NCBI RefSeq assembly: GCF_004364325.1
Contig: NZ_SOCP01000008.1
Location: forward strand, 62,001-126,000
Direction: 5' to 3'
DNA from: Actinophytocola oryzae
GTDB taxonomy: Bacteria > Actinomycetota > Actinomycetes > Mycobacteriales > Pseudonocardiaceae
DNA: 64,000 bases
Position 1 is the stretch's first letter, and every line of letters begins with the position of its first letter. Of the stretch, positions 28,922 through 37,400 are shown piece by piece. Below the pieces are notes generated by a model. The model was not told the DNA's origin and ran no database searches. It saw only the letters and a program-made list of their open reading frames with translations. The position numbers and the translations under genes were made by a program.

Positions 28922-30631
28922 TCAGGGGGTGTGGTCCGTTGCCAGGTCGACGCGCGTCCTCAGCGTCGCGAGGTCGGTCTTTCCGTTGTGGTTGAGCGGA
29001 ATCGTGTCGACGACGACGATCCGGGAGTACCGCAGGAAGGTCGGGAGCGCGGCTCGGACGGCCTCGACCAGGCCGCCACCGGTGTCCGGCTCGGCGACCA
29101 CGAACACGACCAGACGCCGTTCCCCGGGGTCGGCGACCGCGGTCACGACACCGGGCACCGCCCGCACGGTGGCCTCGACGTCACCGAGCTCGACCCGCGC
29201 CCCGGAGATCTTCACCTGGCGGTCCCGCCGTCCGACGAACTCGAGCCGACCGTCGGCGCGCTCGCGGACGATGTCCCCGGTGCGGTAGACGGTCTCCCCG
29301 GCGTCGGAGTGGGGGTTGGGCACGAAGCGTTCCCGCGTGGCGTGGAGGTCGCCGACGTAACCGAGCCCGACACCGGTCCCACCTATCCACAGCTCGCCTT
29401 CGGTGCCGGGTGGCAGCGGTGACCCGGACTCGGACACCACGAGGTGGTGGTTGAACGGCAGGGGCAGCCCGATCGGCGGGAGCTCGTCGCCACCCGGCTC
29501 CACCCAGCCAGCCGTCGCCACGATGGTGCACTCGGTCGGCCCGTACTGGTTCAGGACCCGGAACGGCAGCTCGGACGGCACGGCGTGCAGGCGGTCGCCG
29601 CCGGTGCCCAGCGCACGCAGTGCCGCGGTCGGCGGCCACGGCGCCCGCATCACCAGCTCGGCCATCGGCGTCGGCGAGAAGCAGTACTCGACCTGCCTGT
29701 CGGCGAGCCACTCGACCAGTTCGAACGGGTCGAGCCTGGCGTCGTGCGGGGCGACGCACACCCGGGCGCCCGCGGCGAGGGCGGGCCAGACCTCGAGCGC
29801 CGACGCGTCGAACGACACGCTGGCCACCTGGCTGACCACCGTGCCGTGTGTGAGTCCGACGGTCCGCGCGACCCACCGGCACAGCGACCACAGCGAACTC
29901 CGCCCGACGACGGCGCCGCGCGGCACCCCCGTGCTGCCCGACGTGAACATCACGTACGCGGGCGTCTCCACGGCTGACTCGCCGCTCCCGCCGACTCGGC
30001 CGTGGACGAGGTCCGCCCACGGCACCACGCGCGGGCCGGGGAGGTCGGGCATCCCGTCGCCGACGTCGATGACGACCCGGCACGACGCCTGGCGGACCAT
30101 CCGCAGCAGCCGGTCCGCGGGCTGGCGGGCATCCAGCGGCAGGTAGGCGCAGTTCGCGCCCATCACCGCGGCGGCGGCGGCGAAGAACCGCGCGGACGCC
30201 GTGCCCACGATGCCGACGACCCCGTCGAGGCCGCTCGCCGCACGGGCCAGCTCGGCCAGCCGCGCGTAGGTGAACGACTCCCGGTCGTCCTCGATGGCGA
30301 CCGCGCTGCCGCGTTCCTCGGCCAGGCGCCGGATCGCGTGCGTCACGCAGTCGCCACCCGGCGTCGGCACCGCCACCTCGCCGACCAGCTCCCGGAGACG
30401 CTCGACGAACACCGTCCACACCGCCCAGAGCGCGGCCGCGTCGGCGTCTGCCAGTGCCACGGTCACCCGGTCCGGAGCGGCGCGCTCCACGATCGTGAAC
30501 GACGGTCGGGTGCCGTCGACGCACGCGGTGACGGCATGCGCGAAGGCGGTCGAGAGGATCTCCTGGTCGCCGTGCGCGAGGCAGGCGCCCGCGAGACGAC
30601 GTGGCAGCGGGAGCCGCAGCGCACCGGTCAT
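28922..30631 (-). CDS. Free-standing NRPS adenylation domain
   Basis: A 569-residue protein. The ATG at 30631 (MTGALRLPLP) lies two bases after the stop of the C-T gene and has GGGAGCTGACG upstream; the open frame farther upstream is shadow. The first 115 or so residues are not a recognisable domain. Adenylation motifs follow: YVMFTSGSTGVPRGAVVG (A3), FDASALEVW (A4), NQYGPTECTI (A5), VYRTGDIVRERADGR (A7), VKISGARVE (A8) and PLNHNGKTDLA (A10, catalytic lysine). My reading of the pocket is D-A-L-F-G-G-Q-I-V-K, which I cannot assign. It probably loads the carrier domain of the adjacent C-T protein. Confidence 0.9.
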   Translation of the reverse strand: MTGALRLPLPRRLAGACLAHGDQEILSTAFAHAVTACVDGTRPSFTIVERAAPDRVTVALADADAAALWAVWTVFVERLRELVGEVAVPTPGGDCVTHAIRRLAEERGSAVAIEDDRESFTYARLAELARAASGLDGVVGIVGTASARFFAAAAAVMGANCAYLPLDARQPADRLLRMVRQASCRVVIDVGDGMPDLPGPRVVPWADLVHGRVGGSGESAVETPAYVMFTSGSTGVPRGAVVGRSSLWSLCRWVARTVGLTHGTVVSQVASVSFDASALEVWPALAAGARVCVAPHDARLDPFELVEWLADRQVEYCFSPTPMAELVMRAPWPPTAALRALGTGGDRLHAVPSELPFRVLNQYGPTECTIVATAGWVEPGGDELPPIGLPLPFNHHLVVSESGSPLPPGTEGELWIGGTGVGLGYVGDLHATRERFVPNPHSDAGETVYRTGDIVRERADGRLEFVGRRDRQVKISGARVELGDVEATVRAVPGVVTAVADPGERRLVVFVVAEPDTGGGLVEAVRAALPTFLRYSRIVVVDTIPLNHNGKTDLATLRTRVDLATDHTP

Positions 30632-30633
30632 CG

Positions 30634-32184
30634 TCAGCTCCCGGACCCGACGCGGACGCGGCTCGCCACCAGTCCCGCAAGGCGGTTCACCGTCGGATGC
30701 GCGAAGACGTCCCTGACCTTCACCGGGAGCCCGGCCGTGCGCAGCGACGCGACCACCCGTGCCGCCGACACCGAGCTGACCCCGGCGTCGAACACGTCGG
30801 TGTCCCGGCCGACGTCGTACCCGACCACGTCGCGTACCGCGGTCGCGATCGTCGCGGCGAGGCCCTCGTCCCGGACCGGTGCGGTCACCGGGGAGCGCGG
30901 CGTCCGGGCGACGGTCGGTGCGACGCCGTCGACCTCGGCGACGCGTGCCGCGGTGTCGCCGCCGAGGGCCGCGAGCACCGCGGCGAAGGCGTCGAGCAGG
31001 GCGGCGCCCTGAGCCCGGCTGCCCGTCGAGGCGTGCTGGAACAGGTCGAGCGTGCCGTGCTCGCTCCCGAGGGTGACGTCGACGTGCATGGCCTGGGCGG
31101 GGAGCGCGCCGCCGGGAAGCACCCGGTCGGCGCCACCGCTGTCGTGCCGCAGGGCCAGGGTGGTGCCGAAGTAGGACGTCGCGGCGAAGGTGACCCGGGA
31201 ACGGGGGAGCCCGGCCAGCTCGGGTATCCGCCACAGCGGGACGTACTTGTGCCGGTTCAGTTCGAGGACGTTCGACCGCACCCGCCGCACGATCTCGGCC
31301 AGCGTGTCCTCGTCCGCCGCCGCCGTCACCGACGGCAGCACGTTCAGGTACAGGCCGACCGCGTCGAAGCCCACGTCGACGTGGTCACGCAGCGACAGCG
31401 GGATCCCCACCGGGACGACGGTGCCCGGCCGTGCACGCTGGTTGACGACGACGAGCGCGGCCTGGGCGAGGATGGTCGGGGTCACCCGCAGCGCCCGGGC
31501 GGTCGCGTGGATCCCGGCGACGGTCGCCGCCGCCAGCTCGAGCCGCAGCGACTCGCTCTCGGGCGGGTCCTGGTCCGCCGTGCCGTCCACGAGCGCCGTG
31601 AACGGCTCGGGGCGGACGAGCTGACGGCGCCAGTACTCCCGTTCGCTCTCGCCGTCACCCGAGGCCGCGTCGGACAACGCGTGCGCAGCCCGGACATAGG
31701 CGTCGGTGTCGTCGGCGCCCGCGTGGCCGCCGACCACGCGCCGGGCCTCCTCACCCAGCAGCGCGAGCGAGTGCTCGTCGACCAGCGCGTGGTGGAGGTG
31801 GAGGAAGAGCCTGCCGCGGCCGTCGTCCGCGCGGGCGAAGCTCGCCATGACCGGCGTGTCCCCGAACACGTCCGGGACCTCCGGGAAGTGGTCCGGCACG
31901 GTCGCGCCTGCCTCGTTCCGCGCGGGCAGCCGTCGGCAGCGCTCCGGCAGGTCGGCGAACGCGCGGACGCGTTGCCGGACCCGGTCGCCGTCGTCGACGA
32001 ACCGCACCCGCAGGTTGGCGCGGGTCCGCAACAACGTCTCCCACACGTGCTGCGCGCGTGCGTGGTCGACACCGGCCCCGAGGTCGATCGCGTGCCCCCG
32101 GAAGCCCGTGCGGGGGTCGACGGAGATCTGGGTGCCGAGCAGCTGGGTCCGCTGCGCGGGGGTGACGTCGAGGTCAACGGTCAT
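30634..32184 (-). CDS. NRPS condensation-carrier didomain (C-T)
   Basis: A 516-residue protein starting at ATG 32184 behind GGAGACCGCC, overlapping the LanB-like gene by 11 bases. The condensation domain has an HHxxxD-type active site HHALVDE at 131-137 (the usual glycine after the aspartate is glutamate). The C-terminal 75 residues form a carrier domain with DVFDAGVSSVSAARVV, where the first serine of VSS is the expected phosphopantetheine site. Together with the free A domain it makes one split C-A-T module. The unusual active-site residue and the stand-alone form leave open whether it makes an amide, an ester or another bond. Confidence 0.88.
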   Translation of the reverse strand: MTVDLDVTPAQRTQLLGTQISVDPRTGFRGHAIDLGAGVDHARAQHVWETLLRTRANLRVRFVDDGDRVRQRVRAFADLPERCRRLPARNEAGATVPDHFPEVPDVFGDTPVMASFARADDGRGRLFLHLHHALVDEHSLALLGEEARRVVGGHAGADDTDAYVRAAHALSDAASGDGESEREYWRRQLVRPEPFTALVDGTADQDPPESESLRLELAAATVAGIHATARALRVTPTILAQAALVVVNQRARPGTVVPVGIPLSLRDHVDVGFDAVGLYLNVLPSVTAAADEDTLAEIVRRVRSNVLELNRHKYVPLWRIPELAGLPRSRVTFAATSYFGTTLALRHDSGGADRVLPGGALPAQAMHVDVTLGSEHGTLDLFQHASTGSRAQGAALLDAFAAVLAALGGDTAARVAEVDGVAPTVARTPRSPVTAPVRDEGLAATIATAVRDVVGYDVGRDTDVFDAGVSSVSAARVVASLRTAGLPVKVRDVFAHPTVNRLAGLVASRVRVGSGS

Positions 32185-34405
32185 GGCGGTCTCCGTTCGC
32201 CTGCACGGGTTCCTGGGCGAGCGCCACGATCCGGAGCTCGGCGGTGTAGTGGTCACCGGCGGCGTCGGTGAGCCAGAGCTCGTCGGTGTCGGGCAGCATC
32301 TCGGTGAGCGTCACCCGGTCCGCGCCCCGGACGGCCTTGGCCATGCGCTCGCACAGGACGATGGCGCCGAAGTCGACGAAGATGGGCTTGGTCAGTGCCG
32401 GCACGCGGTAGAAGGCCCGCATCGGGAGGCCGTGGTCGAGTCGCCACCGTTGGGCGAGCCGGAACCGCTCGGCCGGGTCCCTGCGCCGGACCCACTCGAC
32501 GTCGGTCGCGTCGAACCGCCAGGACTCACGGTGCATCACCAGCCGGTCGATCGTGACGCGCGGGTGGTGCGCCGCCGCGCCCAGGGGCCGGAAGGCGTTG
32601 ACGACCGCGAAGGAGAGCTGTTCGCCGAGCACCTCGAACAGGTCCAGCTCCCGTGCGCCGGACCGCACGACCAGGCGGTCGCCTGCCCGGTGCACGGTCA
32701 TGTCGGCCGAGGGCAGCACCGGGCCCGGCGCTCCCGTGGAGTCGTCGTGCAGGCACCAGTAGGTGTAGTCGGTGGACAGCAGGGGCGGGTAGGTGCGTGA
32801 GTTCACCCGCGGCCACTGTTTCGTCGGCACCGCGAAGGTCCGCCTGCCCGCGTGGTCCGCGTCGATCGCGGCCATCAGCCGGTCGGGGTCGTCGTGGTGG
32901 AGCAGGAACACCCGGTTCTCGACGGTGTTGTTCGCGATGTGCAGCTCGCCGAGCACCACGTCGCCCCCGGCCGTGAGCAGGATGTCGGGGCAGTGGTGCC
33001 GGGCCGCCGACCAGGGCGCCGGGAGCGGCGGGAACTCGTGGCGGACGAGGTCCGCGATGTCCTCGGCGCGGAGGTGGTGGCGACGCGCGCCGTCGGGGAC
33101 GGCGAGGACGCGGGCCCACTTCTCCTGGAACTCGGCCACGGCCCGTGCCACCGGACGCAGCGGGGTGGACCGGACGAACAGGTGCGGCGTCGCCATGCCG
33201 AGGAACCGCGCGAGCGGCACCGCGTCACCGCCGCACCGCAGGAAGACGTCGAGGAAGACCTCCGCGTAGTGGTCACCGATCCGGCCGACCAGCCAGCGGG
33301 CACTGTCGAGGACCAGGCCCAGCGGCGCCGACAGCGTCTCCAGCAGCGGGGCGCCCAGCTCGACGTCGACGTCGCGGCGGGACTCCGGGTAGACCAGGGT
33401 CCGTCCGGCGTAGGTCATCCCGTCCCTGCGGGTGGGGGCCTCCCCGGTGAGCCTGCGGAAGGTCTCGTCCAGGTCGTTCATCGCCCGCGCCAGCGCGGTC
33501 GCGTCACCGGCCGCCGCCGCCACCCGATCCCGGGCCGCGACCAGCTCGTCCAGCGCACCGAGCGTGCGGGCCGCCGTGGGGGCGTCCCCGATGGCGGCCA
33601 GCCTGGCCCGCAACGTCCGCTCGGGCCACGACTCGGACGGGCCCTCCAGCCCGAGGTGGACCACGCCCTCGTCCCGCCACCGGTCCAGAGCGTCGAGCAC
33701 CTCACCCGGCGGACGCGACAGGACCCTGGCGATCTCGAGCACCGGTGACGTCCCGTCGCAGCGGGCGAGGAGCACCTTGTCCGCTTCGCCGAGGGCGAGC
33801 GGCGGGCCGTGGGGGCGGACCAGCTCGGTGCCGTTCACCACGCACGACGCGACGACGCGTGGGCGAAGCCACGGCCGCACGCCGGGATCCGCCGCCAGCA
33901 CCCGCGCGAGCGCGTCGATCGCCCACACCTCGAAGTGGACGTGCAGCCAGCTCGACAGGCCCTCGCCGACACGGGTGACCAGTGGCCGGGCGCCCTCGGT
34001 CCAGCGTGCCCAGACGACCGGGCCGAAGAAGCCGATGGAGTCGTTCTTGAGGCAGTACCGCTGGAGGTAGTTGGCGATGGTGAGCAGCTGTTCGCGCCGC
34101 AGCCCGTGGTTGTCCGGGTCCAGGGTCGGCACCCGGTGCAGCCAGTTCCGTGCCAGGCGGGGGTTCTGCCAGGTGACGGCCTCGAGGAACCGGTCGTCGA
34201 CCGAGCCGACCAGTGCCGCCTCCGCACGCTTCCGTTCCCGCGCGAACGCGGTGGCGAAGTCGGTGTCGCCGCGTTCGGCCCGTGCCACCAGGTCCGGGCC
34301 GCGGAGGCCGGACACGCGGTGCGCGGGGAAGCCCGCGCTGCGCAGCACCGAGTCCCGCCAGATCCGCCAGCCGGTCTCGCCCAGCGGCACCAGGTGGTCG
34401 CTCAC
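32174..34405 (-). CDS. LanB-like protein: N-terminal dehydratase-family region only
   Basis: A 743-residue member of the lantibiotic dehydratase family starting at GTG 34405, which overlaps the NRPS stop (GTGA). Landmarks are YLQRYCLKNDSIGFFGPVVWARW near 148-170, the long helical middle, and VVLGELHIANNTVENRVF and FAVPTKQWPRVNSRTYPP in the C-terminal half. In LanB enzymes this part uses glutamyl-tRNA to modify Ser/Thr. The separate elimination domain seems absent, as in small LanB proteins; several of these are peptide aminoacyl-tRNA ligases (PEARLs) that add an amino acid to a scaffold peptide. No precursor peptide gene is visible beside it. Three tRNA-synthetase-like genes in the cluster fit a tRNA-using role. 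Confidence 0.85.
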   Translation of the reverse strand: MSDHLVPLGETGWRIWRDSVLRSAGFPAHRVSGLRGPDLVARAERGDTDFATAFARERKRAEAALVGSVDDRFLEAVTWQNPRLARNWLHRVPTLDPDNHGLRREQLLTIANYLQRYCLKNDSIGFFGPVVWARWTEGARPLVTRVGEGLSSWLHVHFEVWAIDALARVLAADPGVRPWLRPRVVASCVVNGTELVRPHGPPLALGEADKVLLARCDGTSPVLEIARVLSRPPGEVLDALDRWRDEGVVHLGLEGPSESWPERTLRARLAAIGDAPTAARTLGALDELVAARDRVAAAAGDATALARAMNDLDETFRRLTGEAPTRRDGMTYAGRTLVYPESRRDVDVELGAPLLETLSAPLGLVLDSARWLVGRIGDHYAEVFLDVFLRCGGDAVPLARFLGMATPHLFVRSTPLRPVARAVAEFQEKWARVLAVPDGARRHHLRAEDIADLVRHEFPPLPAPWSAARHHCPDILLTAGGDVVLGELHIANNTVENRVFLLHHDDPDRLMAAIDADHAGRRTFAVPTKQWPRVNSRTYPPLLSTDYTYWCLHDDSTGAPGPVLPSADMTVHRAGDRLVVRSGARELDLFEVLGEQLSFAVVNAFRPLGAAAHHPRVTIDRLVMHRESWRFDATDVEWVRRRDPAERFRLAQRWRLDHGLPMRAFYRVPALTKPIFVDFGAIVLCERMAKAVRGADRVTLTEMLPDTDELWLTDAAGDHYTAELRIVALAQEPVQANGDRHDR

Positions 34406-37400
34406 GGACGAGCCCCCAGTGCGGCGGCCTGCTCCCGCACGGTCGGGTGTTCGAAGACCAGGTCCAGGTCGGCGGGCACGTTCAGCTCCCGGTGGATGAG
34501 CGAGATCAGCCGCAGTGCCAGCAGGGAATGTCCACCGAGGCTGAAGAAGTCGTCGTCGAGCCCGACCTCGTCGCACCGCAGCACCTGGGCCCAGACCGCG
34601 GCGAGCCGGGACTCCAGCGCGTTCTCGTCGCGGTTCCCGGCATCGCGTGGCCCGCTGGGCGCCGGGTCCGGCAACGCGGCGCGGTCCAGCTTCCCGTTGG
34701 CCGACAGGGGCAGTGCCGCGAGCGGCACGAACACCGGCGGGACCATGTACCCGGGCAGCCGCGTGGCGAGGTGTGCCCTGGCCGCGTCCGCCGAGAAGCC
34801 GTCACCCACGACGTAGCCGACCAGCCGGGCGGGGTCCCCGCGCAGCTCGACGGCGCAGTCGCGCACGCCTGCGCAGCCACGCAGCACGTGCTCGATCTCG
34901 CCGGGCTCGATCCGGTAGCCACGCAGCTTGAGCTGGCGGTCGCCACGACGCAGGAACTCCAGCTCGCCGTCCGGTCGCAGCCGGACGAGGTCACCGGTCC
35001 GGTAGTAGCGCCCGTCCGGCGAGGCGACGAAACGCTCCCGCGTCGACGACTCCGACGTGTAGCCGAGCGCCAGGCCCACGCCGCCGACGTGGAGCTCGCC
35101 CGGCAGACCGACCGCGACCGGCCTGCCTGCCGCGTCCAGGACGCGGAGCACCGTGCCGCGCAGCGGCCGACCGATCGGCACCACCGCCTCGTGCCCCCGC
35201 ACCCGGTACGCGGTCGACCAGATCGTGGTCTCCGTCGGCCCGTAGAGGTTCCAGCAGTCGCTCGCCCGGTCGGCGAGGGCACCGGCGAGGTCCGGTGGCA
35301 TCGCCTCGCCGCCGCACAGGGCGACGAACCGGCCGTCGGCCCGCCACCCCGACTCGACGACCATGCGCCAGGTGGTCGGCGTCGCCTGCATGACGGTCGC
35401 CGCGCGTTCGGTCAGCATCGCCGCGAGCCGAACCCCGTCGGCGACCGTCTCCTCGGGTGCCACCACCAGGCGCGCCCCGGTCACGAGGGGCAGGAAGATC
35501 TCCAGTGCCGCGATGTCGAACGCCGTCGTGGTCACCGCGAGCAGGGTGTCGGCCGAGGTGGTCCCGGTCAGGTCGCGCATCGCCAGCAGGAGGTTGGCCA
35601 GTGCCGTGTGCGGCACCCGGACACCCTTGGGCGTCCCGGTGGTTCCGGAGGTGTAGAGCACGTAGGCCAGCTCGGGGGACTCGGGCAGTGCCGTCCGAGG
35701 GGCGGCTCCCTCGACGGGGACCACCGGACGGGGCGCGAAGGCGCCGGCCAGCTCGGGCTCGGTGACCACCAGGCGCACGTCGGCGTCGGCCAGCATCAGC
35801 TCGTGGCGTGCCGCAGGGTGGCGGTGGTCCAGCGGCACGTACGCCGCGCCGCTCAACAGGACACCCAGGAGCGCCACGGGAAGCCGGTGGGTGCGCCGCA
35901 CGCACACGCCGACCCGGTCGCCGACCCCCACACCGGCCTCGACCAGCCGGCAGGCCAGCGCGCGTGCGGCCGCGTCCAGCTCGGCGAAGGTCAGAGTGGC
36001 GTCGTCGCTCTCGACCGCGACGGCGTCCGGTCGTGTCGCCACCTGCCGCGCGAACAACCGCGGGACGTCCTCGCCGTGGGGAGGGGCCGGCGCCGTGAGC
36101 GCGGTGAGCGCGTGCCGGTCGGTCTCCGTCAGCATCGACAGCTCGCCGACCGGTTCGTCCGGCGTGGCCACGGCCGCGGCCAGGAGCTGCTGGAAGTGAT
36201 CCGCCATCACGGTGGCGGTCCCCTCGGTGAGCAGGTCGGTGTTGTACTCCCACATCAGGGTCAGGTGGTCGCCGTCGGACAGCTCTCCGGCACGCCGCTG
36301 TTCTGCCCTCGGGATGACCACGACGTTGAGGTCGAACTTCGCGCTCCCGTTGTTCCGTTCGGTCAGCACGCCGTGCACGCCCGGCCACCGCAGCGCGGGC
36401 ATCGGCGAGTCGTGGAAGCTGAAACACGTCTGCACCAACGGGTTCCTGCTCGGGTCGCGGTCGGGGGCCAACTCGCGCACCACGTCGTTGAACGGCGCGT
36501 CCTGGTGCTCCAGCGCCTCCACGACGGTCCCCCGGACGGCGCCGAGCAGCTCCCGGAACGACAGGTCGTCGGTGACGGTCGTGCGCAACGCGACCATGTT
36601 GACCAGCATGCCGATGAGGCCCTCGGTCTCCTCCCGTTCGCGGTTGGCCATCCAGGAGCCGACGCACAGGTCGTCCGCGCCGCTGTAGCGGTGCATCAGG
36701 ACCGTGAACGCCGCGAACATGGTGGCGAACAGCGAGGTGCCTTCCGCGGCGCTGAACTCCCGCAGCCGTGCGTACAGGTCGGTCGACAGGGACACGCGCA
36801 GCGCCGAGCCGTCGAAGGTCTGCCTCGGCGGACGCGGCCCGGCGACCAGCAGGTCGAACGGGCGAACGCCGGCGAGCCTGCGCCGCCAGTAGGACAGGAC
36901 CTCCTCCCGCCGACCTGCCGCGTACCGGTCGCGTTGCCACACGGCGAAGTCGCCGAACTGGATGAGCGGGCGCGGCAACGACGCCTCGGTACCGCCTGCC
37001 GCCGCGACGTAGTGCTCCTCGATCTCCCGCCACAGCACGGCGAGCGACCACCCGTCGTGCACGAGGTGGTGCTCGGTGTGGAGCAGCACCCACTCCTCGT
37101 CCGCCACCCGGTACAGCCGCCACCGGACGAGTGGACCGCGCCGGAGGTCGAACGACCGCCCGAGCTCCGCGGCGATCCGGTCGGTGAGGCGAGCGGGCGC
37201 CCGGCGCAGGTCCTCGACGGGCAGGGGCACCGCCACCGGGTCGTGGACGATCTGCACCACCGAACCGTCGATCTCCTCGAAGGTCGTGCGCAGGATCTCG
37301 TGCCTGGCCACCACCTCCGTCAGCGCCGCGCGCAACAGCTCCGGCCGCAGCCCGCCGTGGAACCGGACGTCGCACTGGAAGTGGTAGGCCCGGTTGCCGT

